A DNA stretch of 64,000 nucleotides from Promethearchaeota archaeon Loki_b32 (GCA_005223125.1 NJBH01000002.1:171950-235949); one strand, 5' to 3'; positions 36,627 to 45,925 are shown, counted from the first letter of the stretch. A program made the numbers and translations. The notes: generated by a model from the sequence alone, not told the origin.

Positions 36627-37487
36627 TTAAATTTCTATAAACGTCCTTTTTCTTTTATTAAAATGAGCTAATTGATTATAACCAATTTTCTTCAACAACT
36701 TTAACATTTTATTAAATTCATATGCCAAATCATTTGGATGATGAGCATCTGATGCTAATAAAACAGAAATATCAAGATTAAATATTTCTTTTATGATTTC
36801 CTCGCTTGGATATTGTTCGTTTATTTCTTTTCTTAGCCCGCCAGTATTAATCTCAATCGTTAAATCTGCTTTCTTTGCTAGCTCAAGTGTCTTAATTGCT
36901 TCATTCATAACTAATTCTTTATTATTGGCTCTTTTGTTATATTTTTTTGGCAAATCAAAATGACTTAAAATATCAAAATTAAATTTCTCTGAATTTATCA
37001 TATGTTGTAGTTTATGATAATATTCTAAATAGATACTATCGATACTCTCGTATTCCTTATACATGCTTAAGAACCTCCTATCATCAAAAGCAAATAATTT
37101 TGATTTTCCGTGTAGTACATGCACTGATCCTAAAATATAATCTAATTTATCCACTCTACTATAAAATTCTTTTTCTAAATTTACTTCATGACTTCTAAAA
37201 TAATCAATTTCAAATGCAGTCCTTATCTGAATGTCATTGTTATATTTTATCTTTAGTTTTTCAATAGACGAGAGGTAGGAATCAACTTCATTTAACCTCA
37301 TCGCATATTCGTGATAAGGGACTTCTTCTATTGAAACAGGACTGTTCTCAAGATACTCATAAGGGAAATGATCACTTATTCCAATAAGATCTAAATTTAT
37401 CTCAATAGCTTTTTTAATGTAATCCTCAATTGTGCCCTCAGCATGCCGACATAATTTATTATGAGTGTGCCAATCTTCTAAAAACAT
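36627..37487 (-). CDS. PHP-domain histidinol-phosphatase-type phosphoesterase
   Basis: Predicted metal-dependent phosphatase of 286 aa. PHP motif I is DWHTHNKLCRHAEG (His7, His9), with ISDHFPYE (motif II His), an internal YILGSVHVL segment with a conserved His, FDILSHFDLP (motif III) and VLLASDAHHPNDLA (motif IV). This order and length fit HisJ-type histidinol-phosphatase (COG1387), last-but-one step of histidine synthesis, but no other his gene is nearby, so another phosphoester may be the substrate. Convergent with the coiled-coil gene (56 bp between ends). Confidence 0.85.
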   Translation of the reverse strand: MFLEDWHTHNKLCRHAEGTIEDYIKKAIEINLDLIGISDHFPYEYLENSPVSIEEVPYHEYAMRLNEVDSYLSSIEKLKIKYNNDIQIRTAFEIDYFRSHEVNLEKEFYSRVDKLDYILGSVHVLHGKSKLFAFDDRRFLSMYKEYESIDSIYLEYYHKLQHMINSEKFNFDILSHFDLPKKYNKRANNKELVMNEAIKTLELAKKADLTIEINTGGLRKEINEQYPSEEIIKEIFNLDISVLLASDAHHPNDLAYEFNKMLKLLKKIGYNQLAHFNKRKRTFIEI

Positions 37488-37552
37488 CTTGTATTTATTA
37501 AATAGTAGAAATAAGATAAAATTGATGATTAAATAATATTAGTGGATTTTGT

Positions 37553-38362
37553 TTGGAATTCAAAAATAAAGAATTTGACGGACCTTATGAAGTGAGTGAA
37601 ATTCAAATTAACAACAATGGGCAATTACTTAGAGGATTATTGTACTTTCCTTCAGAAAATTTTAAAAAACCATATTCTGTAGTTATTTACTTCCATGGGT
37701 TCCCCCAAATATTTAGTTTGACAGAAATTGTGAAAAATTATAAATTCCTTTTAGATCTCGGTTATGCATTCATAGTTTTCAATTTTAGAGGATTTCGGTT
37801 TAGTGAGGGGCAGGTATCAATTAATTCTCAAGTATCTGACAGTCTAAAAATAATTGAATTCGTAGAAATAATGATAAAAAACAACATATTCAATATAAAT
37901 GATATTAACATTCTTGGACATGATTTTGGAGCTTATATTGCACTAATTTTGTGTTCTAAAATTAATTTGATAAATAGATTATTGTTAATCAGTCCAATTT
38001 TAAATGTAAAAAAACTTGTGTATAGTGAAGATTTCCCAAAAACCCTAAGTTATATTAATAGATTTCTTCCTGGAAATGTAAAGGGAATTGAAATTATTAA
38101 CCAATTTATTGATTTAACAAAAGAAGAATTAAATAATATTGAATTTCAAATCGAAAATTTTTTGAATTATTTAAAAAATAGACTGCTTAAAATTATTATT
38201 GGCAGTATTGATAAACTCTCTCCTTTATCTGAAGTCAAAACAATATTAACCAATGCAAATATACCATATGAGTTAATATCTATAATTGATATGGATCATG
38301 ATTGTGTTGATGATGAGGAATTGGAAAAATTGAATAAAGAAATAATTAATTATTTCATATAA
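37553..38362 (+). CDS. Alpha/beta-hydrolase with Asp in the nucleophile position
   Basis: Single-domain hydrolase of 269 aa. Visible: VVIYFHGFPQIF oxyanion strand (HGF), a strand ending FNFRGFRFSEG, and the nucleophile elbow LGHDFGAYIAL, in which Asp124 takes the place of the usual Ser. GHDxG elbows are used by epoxide hydrolases, haloalkane dehalogenases and fluoroacetate dehalogenases. The partner His may be in IDMDHDCVDDEE near the C-terminus. The overall shape is closer to serine aminopeptidase-type hydrolases than to dehalogenases. TTG start. It precedes the flavin-protein gene by 27 bp on the same strand. Confidence 0.75.
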   Translation: MEFKNKEFDGPYEVSEIQINNNGQLLRGLLYFPSENFKKPYSVVIYFHGFPQIFSLTEIVKNYKFLLDLGYAFIVFNFRGFRFSEGQVSINSQVSDSLKIIEFVEIMIKNNIFNINDINILGHDFGAYIALILCSKINLINRLLLISPILNVKKLVYSEDFPKTLSYINRFLPGNVKGIEIINQFIDLTKEELNNIEFQIENFLNYLKNRLLKIIIGSIDKLSPLSEVKTILTNANIPYELISIIDMDHDCVDDEELEKLNKEIINYFI

Positions 38363-38389
38363 ACGTGTTTTCTTAGAAGGTGTCTAAAT

Positions 38390-38878
38390 TTGGCAAAATA
38401 TCATATGAGACGGATTGAAAAAGAAATCTCAAATAGAGAAGAATTGATAGGAATCCTAAAAAGTGGAAAATATACTATTATTTCCCTATGCAAAGAGAAT
38501 GAACCATATATTATCACCCTAAGTTATGGATACGATGAGTCTAAACATGCTTTGTATTTCCACTGTGCTAAAGAAGGGCAAAAAATAGATTTTATAAAAG
38601 CTAATCCCCATATATGTGGAACTGTTATAGAAGACAATGGTTATGAGGATGGTTGTGGTCAAGCATTTCGCTCAATTGTATTTAGGGGAAAAATGGTAAT
38701 TGTTGAAGCTTTAGATGAAAAAAAGAAAGGATTAGATATTTTAATAAATCACTTGGAAAAAGATCCTAATCCTATTAAGAATAAATTCTTAAAGAAAGAA
38801 AATACCTATGAAAACTTAGGGATGTTGAGATTAGATATAACTGATATTTCTGGTAAAGAGGAAAAAGCAGAATCTTAA
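38390..38878 (+). CDS. Pyridoxamine 5'-phosphate oxidase-fold flavin protein (NimA-like)
   Basis: Split-barrel FMN-binding protein of 162 aa. MRRIEKEISNREELIGILKSGKYTIISL, then PYIITLSYGYDESKHALYFHCAKEGQKIDFIKANP follow the NimA / COG3467 pattern, in which some members reduce nitro compounds or bind haem. The C-terminal part (GMLRLDITDISGKE) matches the last strand. TTG start with AAGGTG ending 7 nt before it. Likely co-transcribed with the alpha/beta-hydrolase upstream. Confidence 0.85.
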   Translation: MAKYHMRRIEKEISNREELIGILKSGKYTIISLCKENEPYIITLSYGYDESKHALYFHCAKEGQKIDFIKANPHICGTVIEDNGYEDGCGQAFRSIVFRGKMVIVEALDEKKKGLDILINHLEKDPNPIKNKFLKKENTYENLGMLRLDITDISGKEEKAES

Positions 38879-38931
38879 CATTTTACATCATATAATATTA
38901 TAATTTTCTTTAAACTTGTTTTTAATTTTCA

Positions 38932-39720
38932 TTATTGAGTTTTAACACTCTTAAAAACGATTTGCCAATGAAATTGCCTTAAAAAATTGATTTTATATAA
39001 GGGTTTTTCAATAAAATTAAGAAATTTGTAAGCAACTCTAAAAATATTAGGATTTTTCATAAAGCTCTGAATAACTCTTGCAAAAGGAGATAAAATGAAA
39101 AATTCACTATGTTCCATATTTCCAAAAATTTTTTGTGCGATCATTACATCTTTTATGAATAATGGATGTTCATGTTTTGTTCTTTTTTTTGGAGCAAAAA
39201 TTTTCCTATTTAATTCAACGATAGGATTTTTCTTTAACGGCTCTATAAAGGTAATAAACCCTTTTTTTCTAAGCAAACGTTTACATTCTCGAGTAAATAA
39301 TTCGATATCTGGTAAATGATGAATAATTCTAGATCCAACAATTATATCAAATACGTTGTCTTCGAAATCTGGAACTTGTGCATTCATAACCATAAAATTC
39401 ACTTTAAGATTTAAATCATTCCCCCTAGTTTTACATAAATCGATATGATTATTTGAAAGATCGATACCTATTACATTGGCACCTTGTTGAGCCAAATATA
39501 GGGAGAGATCACCTCTTCCACATCCGACATCTAGGATTTTCTTGCCTTTAACATTTCCTATCATTTTTTTAAATTTTACATTTACTAATCTGAAAAAACT
39601 CTGTTCCTCCAAGTTAATGATTTTACCCGGAAGGGGTTTCATTTTACTATAATACTTTTTTTCATTTTTGAAAATGTGATTGTATTTAGAAAGGATTCTA
39701 TCTCTCTCTTTATTATTCAT
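38932..39720 (-). CDS. Class I SAM-dependent methyltransferase
   Basis: A 262-aa methyltransferase with motif I ILDVGCGRGDLSLYLAQQG (about 60-78), the acidic end of strand 2 in VIGIDLS, a motif II region FDIIVGSRIIHHLPD and post-motif FTRECKRLLRKKGFITFIEPL, as in ubiquinone/sterol-type methyltransferases (Methyltransf_11). The first 50 residues include KYNHIFKNEKKYYSKM, and the last 80 residues form a basic, aromatic-rich tail (FLNFIEKPLYKINFL) that may contact membranes or a lipid substrate. No partner gene is evident. Confidence 0.85.
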   Translation of the reverse strand: MNNKERDRILSKYNHIFKNEKKYYSKMKPLPGKIINLEEQSFFRLVNVKFKKMIGNVKGKKILDVGCGRGDLSLYLAQQGANVIGIDLSNNHIDLCKTRGNDLNLKVNFMVMNAQVPDFEDNVFDIIVGSRIIHHLPDIELFTRECKRLLRKKGFITFIEPLKKNPIVELNRKIFAPKKRTKHEHPLFIKDVMIAQKIFGNMEHSEFFILSPFARVIQSFMKNPNIFRVAYKFLNFIEKPLYKINFLRQFHWQIVFKSVKTQ

Positions 39721-39916
39721 AAATATCGGATCTATTAGTATTTTTTAATTCTTATAATTAATTGTGAGTTTTTTATCTTACTATCCTATTTATTATGTTG
39801 AAAAGGCAATATTTAATTCCTTGAAATAAATATATTGAAATTGAAGCTGATGAACGTGCTTTGGAAATTGACTTTAATTTGAATAAGTAAAATTTATTGA
39901 ATAAAAAATCTCTATT

Positions 39917-40564
39917 TTATTCTATATATTTGTTGATATACCTCTGAACATTGCTTTTTGGTTGATAAATTCCAAAATGGCCCTCACATAAAATATCTGC
40001 ATTCAAATTTAAGAGTTTTCGTAAAGACCTTTGATAATCTTCAAAATTACTAACACCGGGGATAATGGGACCATGCAAATCCTGTCCAAATAGAATTTTT
40101 TTTTCTTCAATCTCCATTAGAATTGAGATTGATCCTGGGGTATGACCCGGAGTATGTAAACATTGAAACTCATAAATTCCAAAGTTCAATAATTCAAGAG
40201 TTCCTTTCAATTTTCTTTCAAGCTTAACTGGTTTATACTCAACACCATACCATAAAGCTGCAGTTTCTTTATCATGTCCTTTCTCTTCTATTGCATTTGC
40301 ATCTAATTCATGAGCGTAAAACTTTACTTTTTTATTAAAATCTTTAAGATCTGAACAAGCAGCTATGTGATCGATATGAAAATGTGTTATAATACAATGC
40401 TTGATATCCATCGGGTTCAATCCAATTTTACTTATTTTTTTTATCAAATTTAAACTCATTCCACAATCAATTAAAACAAGTCCATCTTCACTATGAGTAT
40501 TTACTAAAAATACAGAACATCCAGAATCACCTACATGATATATATCCTTGAATATTTCCTTCAT
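39917..40564 (-). CDS. Metallo-beta-lactamase-fold hydrolase (glyoxalase II-like)
   Basis: A zinc hydrolase of 215 aa. Motif THFHIDHIAA (HxHxDH), LHTPGHTPGSI (the third His), ILFGQDLHGP (bridging Asp), and the closing His in DILCEGHFGIYQP. The size and order correspond to small single-domain MBL proteins of the glyoxalase II / lactonase type. Substrate unknown. Lies divergent to or independent of its neighbours; the PAP2 gene lies 67 bp upstream of its ATG on the same strand, so the two may be co-transcribed. Confidence 0.87.
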   Translation of the reverse strand: MKEIFKDIYHVGDSGCSVFLVNTHSEDGLVLIDCGMSLNLIKKISKIGLNPMDIKHCIITHFHIDHIAACSDLKDFNKKVKFYAHELDANAIEEKGHDKETAALWYGVEYKPVKLERKLKGTLELLNFGIYEFQCLHTPGHTPGSISILMEIEEKKILFGQDLHGPIIPGVSNFEDYQRSLRKLLNLNADILCEGHFGIYQPKSNVQRYINKYIE

Positions 40565-40630
40565 TGGTATTGTTCCTCAAAATTATTCATTTAAATGAAA
40601 AAACGAAAAATATGATAATTAATATAAACT

Positions 40631-41434
40631 TTATTTTTTATTTAGATAATACTTTCTATATAGAAGGATTGTTATTACAGCAGCAAACCCAGTTGAAAAT
40701 AGGACATCAGAAGCATAATGAGCTCCAACAACAATGCGAGACAATGCTACAAATAGACCCCATCCAAGTATTAAAATAGAGCTTAGTATCTTAACAGCAT
40801 CCGTATTCTTTCGATCTTTTACTATAATCAATAAAGGCAAAAACATCCATCCCATTGCGGTATGACCGCTAGGAAAGCTTTGGTTACCAGTGATCCCCTG
40901 TGGTAAAAACCAAGGAGTATAATCTACGAAACCAAGACTAAGATCTCTAAACCGAACTCTTCCCCATAAAAGTTTAATTATTTGTACAAGTACTAACGGG
41001 TTGATAATTGCTAACAGCGAAATTATTCCTGCTAAAGTTCTATAGTTCTTCCAATCCTTATTCCACGTAATAATTACATAAAATATCAATGGAATAATTA
41101 AACACCATCCGGTATATAAATTGGTCTCATCACCTGCAAATATGATAAATAGGACTCCAACAATTACGGATATATAGGCAGGGATTTTTTGTAAATTTAA
41201 ATTATTATTAAAACTTCCTAAGAAAGTTGATAACGCTATTGCTATTAATGCATAACCAGGAACTTCACCATAATCTCTTCCGAAGATACCCCATTCTGAG
41301 CTATCATCCACAACAGCTTTTGATATCTCTAAATCTGTAAAACCAAAAACTAATGCTAATATAACCCATACTATGACTATAATTAATAATAATTTCTCCG
41401 TAAATGATTCTTTCAAATTTTCAAGCATTCTCAT
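40631..41434 (-). CDS. PAP2-family membrane phosphatase
   Basis: An integral-membrane lipid or isoprenoid-phosphate phosphatase of 267 aa with about six helices. The three PAP2 signatures are present: KLLWGRVRFRD (variant of KxxxxxxRP, with Phe for Pro), NQSFPSGHTAMG and SRIVVGAHYASDVL. These form the active site on the outer face. It is upstream of the MBL hydrolase on the same strand. In archaea such enzymes recycle polyprenyl diphosphates or dephosphorylate phospholipid intermediates. Confidence 0.87.
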   Translation of the reverse strand: MRMLENLKESFTEKLLLIIVIVWVILALVFGFTDLEISKAVVDDSSEWGIFGRDYGEVPGYALIAIALSTFLGSFNNNLNLQKIPAYISVIVGVLFIIFAGDETNLYTGWCLIIPLIFYVIITWNKDWKNYRTLAGIISLLAIINPLVLVQIIKLLWGRVRFRDLSLGFVDYTPWFLPQGITGNQSFPSGHTAMGWMFLPLLIIVKDRKNTDAVKILSSILILGWGLFVALSRIVVGAHYASDVLFSTGFAAVITILLYRKYYLNKK

Positions 41435-41508
41435 ACCTTTTTAGAGTTATTTGAATCAAAATTATTAAAAAGAGAACTTTTTAATAATGATCCTAATTAG
41501 TTCTTTTT

Positions 41509-42132
41509 TTATTTAAAATATTCCATTATAAAGTCAAATAGTATGTCTGGATAATTTGTGTAAATTGCTTTTACTCGTTGATTATGATAGTTTAATTCTA
41601 TAACTTTCTTCATACCCATTTTTGTATTAACTCCCCAAACGTAACAATTAAAGCCATTATCGATTATTATTTTAAATAAATCTTCAATATTTCTTGAAAA
41701 TTTTAAGTTTATTATTTTGACATCTAATTCCTTTAATTTTTTAAAATTTTGAGTTTCATTTTTGATTATATTAATATTTCCTGTTAAAGTGTATATAAAC
41801 TTAACTTTCTTGTTTTCATTCCTTAGTTGAGACAAAACTTTTAATCTACTGTCTGTAATTTCTATTTTATTTAGGAGAGAGAATTCTTTTGCGGTAATTA
41901 AAAGTTTCACGCCTACTTCTTTATTTGCAATATCAAAGCTAAACCTTACCTCATTTGAGCTATTCCTAAATGCTTGAAAGACCTCGTCAACCAACGGAAT
42001 TTTTCTTCCATCTTTAAACTTGATTTTCTCAATCTCTTCGAAAGTTAATCTTCTTACAGAGATATATTTCTCGCCTATTTTGAATCCTCCATCGTGAAAA
42101 CAAATTAACTTTTTGTCTTTAGTTGCTCGAAT
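41509..42132 (-). pseudogene. Glycerophosphodiester phosphodiesterase remnant, C-terminal part
   Basis: About 208 codons of a GDPD-family gene, lacking the N-terminal HRG motif. The sequence from ATKDKKLICFHDGGFKIGEKY through to EYFK corresponds to the body of GDPD, including KDGRKIPLVDEVFQAFRN. The first ATG/TTG-type start (41994) would leave only 161 residues. The 5' side breaks off at 42132 and runs into a DedA-like fragment. Between about 41985 and 42132 it is roughly 90-95% identical in DNA to the GDPD fragment at 49617-49891, so both come from one ancestral gene or gene pair. Catalytic residues are missing, so it cannot act as the enzyme. Confidence 0.8.
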
Positions 42133-42141
42133 ATCTGTGTA

Positions 42142-42420
42142 TTGAAGAAATATTTTAAAAATCTAATTGATTTTTCTCAACTCGATAAAAAAACAATTCT
42201 CTATATTATAATCTTTATTACTTTAGTTGTATTTTCCGTTTTCTTGCTTTATTATAATTATTTTGTTGATAGAACGTTTATCTATGTAATTGTTGCAAAT
42301 TGGTTTGTAAATCCGATTTATGAATTACAAATCATTGGAATATTTCTTTTTATAGGAATCATGACAATTCAAGTTCTATTCAAGTGAGAGGTTGGTGTTT
42401 TGGATCGGTTCTATAATGCT
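42142..42420 (+). pseudogene. DedA/VTT-domain membrane protein remnant
   Basis: N-terminal part of a DedA-family (SNARE-associated, VTT) gene: KKYFKNLIDFSQLDKKT, two membrane helices and NPIYELQIIGIFLFIGIMTIQ align with residues ~22-100 of the intact gene at 50000-50842. The frame stops at 42387. The DNA just after still resembles the GMIWGWFLGG part of the intact gene (GAGGTTGGTGTTTTGGAT), so roughly 40-50 bp were deleted and the frame lost. The first 20 residues of the family protein are also missing at the junction with the GDPD remnant. Confidence 0.75.
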
Positions 42421-42450
42421 ATTTTAATTTATTTGTCCTTATTATTATTC

Positions 42451-42942
42451 TCAAGGATTAAGATGTCCAAAACTGAGGATTAAGAAAATAATGAAAGGAA
42501 TCATACTAAGAACTGTTATAGTTTGAGTTATTCTTAATAAACAAAAATATCTCTTCTGATAAATTAATAAATTATTATATTGCTGTTTATCATCTTCAAT
42601 TAATTTTTTATCATCAAGATCAAATCTAAACTTCTTTGATTTTCTTGTAATATTTTCCCGATAATGCCAATTGGTTCTTTTTATTTGTTCTGTTTTTTTT
42701 GAAAATGCCCCGATACTTATAATTAAATTAAAAATGACTAAAATCATCAAAATGATTATGCCTAATCCGATTAAAGATTGACCTTCTCTATTCAGAAAAG
42801 TAGCAAAATAAGAAACTGCCACACTGATAAACCCAGAAAATATTAAATGAAATTCTAAATATTTTAATCTTGTTTCTTCATATACACGAGTAATTTTGTG
42901 CCCATATTCTATGAAATTTTTAAGTCTTTCTTCCTCTTCCAT
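42451..42942 (-). CDS. Three-helix membrane protein, unknown
   Basis: A 163-aa protein: N-terminal charged helix (MEEEERLKNFIEYGHKITRVYEE), two adjacent membrane helices (~30-50 and 57-80), a basic cytosolic segment (TKRSKKFRFDLDDKK type), and a C-terminal helix (~137-158). No family recognised. It is the first intact gene of the accessory island, next to the recombination scar at 42.1-42.4 kb. Confidence 0.55.
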   Translation of the reverse strand: MEEEERLKNFIEYGHKITRVYEETRLKYLEFHLIFSGFISVAVSYFATFLNREGQSLIGLGIIILMILVIFNLIISIGAFSKKTEQIKRTNWHYRENITRKSKKFRFDLDDKKLIEDDKQQYNNLLIYQKRYFCLLRITQTITVLSMIPFIIFLILSFGHLNP

Positions 42943-43393
42943 AAAGCTAGTTAGTTTGTTGATTTAAAAAGACTAATTATTAATATTTAGATAAAAATAT
43001 ATTGAAGAAGAATAAATACTAAAAATCATAGAGAATTTATCGAGCCCAGAGAACATGGTTTCTAAAATAAGAGGAAATATATATGAGAGTATTTTTATCG
43101 ATACCCAAAAATACCCGTTTTCAATAAATATAGCTTTTTTGATATGAAGAGACCATTTTAGCAAGATTGGAAAAAGACTCAATTATTTTTATCGATTGGA
43201 GCACTCTTTCTGCTATTAATAGAATCCACTTAAGATTTTTTTGTTTTCATGATAATTGAATTTTAATTTTTGTGATATTTCATTCGCTCTATGGATGATT
43301 ACTAGAGGATGGAGGAGGGAGGTTATAGAATCCCCACACTAAGAAAGAAGATAAGATAATTCAAAATAACAAATAATTCTTTTTTAGGGAGTA
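42943..43393. other. Intergenic region without recognisable gene
   Basis: About 450 bp. Frames are short; a 69-codon minus-strand frame (42973-43182) has the skewed composition of chance translation. A purine-rich stretch (GGATGGAGGAGGGAGG, 43308-43323) precedes the stop of the next gene but lacks a start codon. No repeat or RNA gene is evident. Confidence 0.45.
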
Positions 43394-44452
43394 TTAAAGA
43401 TTCAATAAAATGTTTAATATTGATTGAAAGTCTGTATAAACATTTTTAATCGATTTTTTATCTAAAGGACTTCTTTCTTTTACCAATTTTGAAATATGAA
43501 TGTAATTTCTATAATCCTTTAAGACACTTTGAATTCTTTTCCAAGTTGCTCTGTGTTGTTGATTATAAATATCATTGGAACTTAATTGTGGATTCTGAAG
43601 AACTATTCTTAATTTTTCACTGAAATTTTCAATTAAATTCCCCTTCTTAAAAAACTCTTGTAGGTTATTAACTTCTACATAGTAATCAATGCAATATTCA
43701 ATGATTGCCCCCATATTGATTGCGACATCAACCCAACGGTTTTGAATAATCCAAGAACTTAAATCATCATACAATTGTATAACACGATTTCTTCCGTCTT
43801 TATTTTCAATCTTATGAAATTTCTCAAAGAAAAAAACTTCAGTCAAAAACTTATAACCGTTTCCATTTAAGCAAAATGAGTTTGGATTATGGAAAGATAA
43901 ACTTTTATTACCTAAACCAATTCCATTTATCCCCATAATATGTTTGTTGACAAAATCAGATGTAAAGTATAACTTACTCCATTTTAAATTGTCTAATTCA
44001 TAATTATAGTCATTTTTTATTATATCATTTATATCGGAAAATGGAATTTCCACTTTCATGACTCTTGTATTACTACTATCAACAATGTATTTACTTAAAT
44101 CATACTTAGAATTACCTAAGTCTCTTAAAAATCTTAGTAATTTGGATACTAAAAGAGTATACTCCCTCTTTTCACTAGGAATAATATAGGTTTTCTCATA
44201 ATAAACGAGTCCTTCTCCAGTTATCTGTAAAAATGGAGGATTTCCAAAAACCACATCTTTCCCCTCAAGAAAATTATCTTGACATAATAATTCTATAGCT
44301 ATATTAAAATTTGAATTATCCTGAATATTAATAAAGACGTTATCCACATCAATGTTATTTATCCTATTAGGCGGTTTGTTAATAAATCCCTTGTAAAGTG
44401 TTTCTAATATGAGTTTTTGATAAAATTCAACAGTATCATTTATATGCTCCAT
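43394..44452 (-). CDS. Island protein with C-terminal HEPN-like RNYIHIS motif
   Basis: A 352-aa protein of unknown family. The N-terminal ~250 residues contain NPPFLQITGEGLVYYEKTY (a winged-helix-like segment about 73-90), then a mixed region. The C-terminal ~110 residues are helical and include INMGAIIEYCIDYYVEVNN and LKDYRNYIHISKLVKER, closely matching the C-terminus of the membrane protein at 47226-47966 (GSIIEFLLVRY... LRQFRNYIHISKEIKEE). This looks like a HEPN- or DUF4145-type helical domain. The start at 44452 is preceded by an upstream element shared with the gene at 48744-49175. Confidence 0.55.
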   Translation of the reverse strand: MEHINDTVEFYQKLILETLYKGFINKPPNRINNIDVDNVFINIQDNSNFNIAIELLCQDNFLEGKDVVFGNPPFLQITGEGLVYYEKTYIIPSEKREYTLLVSKLLRFLRDLGNSKYDLSKYIVDSSNTRVMKVEIPFSDINDIIKNDYNYELDNLKWSKLYFTSDFVNKHIMGINGIGLGNKSLSFHNPNSFCLNGNGYKFLTEVFFFEKFHKIENKDGRNRVIQLYDDLSSWIIQNRWVDVAINMGAIIEYCIDYYVEVNNLQEFFKKGNLIENFSEKLRIVLQNPQLSSNDIYNQQHRATWKRIQSVLKDYRNYIHISKLVKERSPLDKKSIKNVYTDFQSILNILLNL

Positions 44453-44481
44453 ATTTACTATTATAGTCTTTAAATAATGAC

Positions 44482-44542
44482 TCTTTATTTTTACAATAAT
44501 GTGTATGTTATTATAAACTGCATTATTAATAAGCGAATAGAG
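44482..44542 (-). repeat. 61-bp upstream element, copy 1
   Basis: Matches 49196-49256 at about 87% identity without gaps; the distal 18-20 bp (ATTATTAATAAGCGAATAGAG) are identical. It begins about 30 bp upstream of the start of the minus-strand gene at 43394-44452. It probably contains that gene's promoter or operator. Confidence 0.75.
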
Positions 44543-44627
44543 ATTAGTGGTTTGTTATTTATAAAGTTGGTTGGAGCAAAAATAGGATTGACAAAAATAT
44601 AAAAGAATAATAATAATTTTATTATTT

Positions 44628-44894
44628 ATGGGTAAAAAAAATAAAAAGACAAAAGAAAATATCTCAAATCTCCCCTCTAAAGATGGAAACTATAATCTCT
44701 TTAATAGAAAAGAAGAGATTGTCTATACTGGGCAAGGAAATATAAAGGATAGAATCTCTGCTCATTCTAATGATCCAGATATGCCATTCACATCATATTC
44801 ATACAATCTTGAACCTTCTGCTAGAAAACGGAATGAGATTGAAGAAAAGAGAATAAAACGTTATAAACCGCCTCTGAATAAACAAAAAAAATGA
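44628..44894 (+). CDS. Small GIY-YIG-type nuclease domain protein
   Basis: An 88-aa protein with the order of a GIY-YIG domain: GNYNLFNRKEEIVYTGQG (Tyr22-Tyr33 region, corresponding to GIY and YIG), NIKDRISAHSND (helix with conserved Arg and His), and RNEIEEKRIKRYKPPLNKQ, where the catalytic Glu and terminal Asn are expected. The YIG Gly is kept in YTGQG. A basic N-terminal tail (MGKKNKKTKEN) may help DNA or RNA binding. No HNH or methylase partner is adjacent. Probable single-strand nick or repair/defence nuclease; role not determined. Confidence 0.65.
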   Translation: MGKKNKKTKENISNLPSKDGNYNLFNRKEEIVYTGQGNIKDRISAHSNDPDMPFTSYSYNLEPSARKRNEIEEKRIKRYKPPLNKQKK

Positions 44895-45016
44895 TTTTAA
44901 TAGATCTTAGTGTAAGAAAATAAAAATTCCCTATACCATTTCGCTCTCTATTTATTTAAATATTTAAATTCTTTTTTATTTACTATAATGTTAACATTTT
45001 TTGGGTGAATTGAACA

Positions 45017-45925
45017 ATGCCAAATGCAAAATTTCTTGAGGAATATCAACTTTATAGAAAATTTGATTTTCCGATAAAAAGAGATACAAAGCTTTTACCT
45101 ATTAGCCTTAATGAATTTCCAAAAGTTAATTTAAATATGTATTGCCCAAATTGTAATAACATCCGAACTTTTAAATTTAATTATAAATACATTCATAAAA
45201 AAGAAAAAAATTTATTTATTAAAAACATAGATAATCATTTTCAGATAAAGTTCGACTTTTCAAAGACACAAAGACCTTCTTTTCCAGTTTTAGAAGAAAA
45301 TGATATTGTTAATCTAAATTATATTTGTGCATCTTGTGAAGATTACTATCGGTTTTTTGCTATAAAAATGGGGAAGGGATTGAAAACTATTGAAAAAGTT
45401 GGACAATTCCCAGCATGGGATATAAGTATTGAAAAGAATCTAAAAAAGATATTAAAGGGCTATTCTGAATATTATAAAAAAGGTAAAACCTGTGAATCTC
45501 AAAGTTATGGAATAGGTGCTTTTGCTTATTATAGGAGAATTATCGAAGATATTATCGGAGAATTATTAGAATTAATTCCAGATTTAATGAATGGGGAAGA
45601 ATTAGAGAAATATCGAGTAGCATTAGAGGAAGTAAGAAAAACTAATAATACTACAAATAAAATCGCACTTGTAAAGGATTTATTACCGCCGATATTAAAA
45701 CCAGAACAGTTTAATCCTTTAAAAACGATACACGATGTTTTGAGTACTGGTATACACGGAAAAACAGATGAACAATGTTTAGAAGATGCAGAATCAATTA
45801 GAACATCATTAATATTTCTTGTAGATGCTATTTTGAGTCGAAAGAAGGGGCAACAAGAATATACGGAAAGCATGAAGAAAATTCTAGAGAAGCGAAGGAA
45901 GAAAATAAATAAAAATGAAAACTAA
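45017..45925 (+). CDS. Zinc-ribbon protein with DUF4145/HEPN-like C-terminus
   Basis: A 302-aa protein. N-terminal part has YCPNCNNIRTF and NYICASCEDYY (about 38-100), four cysteines of one zinc ribbon; the C-terminal half is helical, with YGIGAFAYYRRIIEDIIGELL, then DVLSTGIHGKTDEQCLEDAESIRTSLIFLVD. This matches the layout of DUF4145 proteins, which are common in restriction and defence loci and belong to the HEPN-like helical group. The lysine-rich end (KKILEKRRKKINK) is low-complexity. Next gene on the same strand is the Abi_C-like gene (123 bp apart). Confidence 0.65.
   Translation: MPNAKFLEEYQLYRKFDFPIKRDTKLLPISLNEFPKVNLNMYCPNCNNIRTFKFNYKYIHKKEKNLFIKNIDNHFQIKFDFSKTQRPSFPVLEENDIVNLNYICASCEDYYRFFAIKMGKGLKTIEKVGQFPAWDISIEKNLKKILKGYSEYYKKGKTCESQSYGIGAFAYYRRIIEDIIGELLELIPDLMNGEELEKYRVALEEVRKTNNTTNKIALVKDLLPPILKPEQFNPLKTIHDVLSTGIHGKTDEQCLEDAESIRTSLIFLVDAILSRKKGQQEYTESMKKILEKRRKKINKNEN

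Noticed and set aside
42973..43182. Minus-strand 69-codon frame in the island
   Set aside because: Hydrophobic, low-information translation with no ribosome-binding site or similarity; kept as non-coding.
43394..44452. Canonical HEPN RNase motif RxxxxH
   Set aside because: The observed spacing is R-x3-H (RNYIH), so a catalytic HEPN assignment is not made; only HEPN-like is used.
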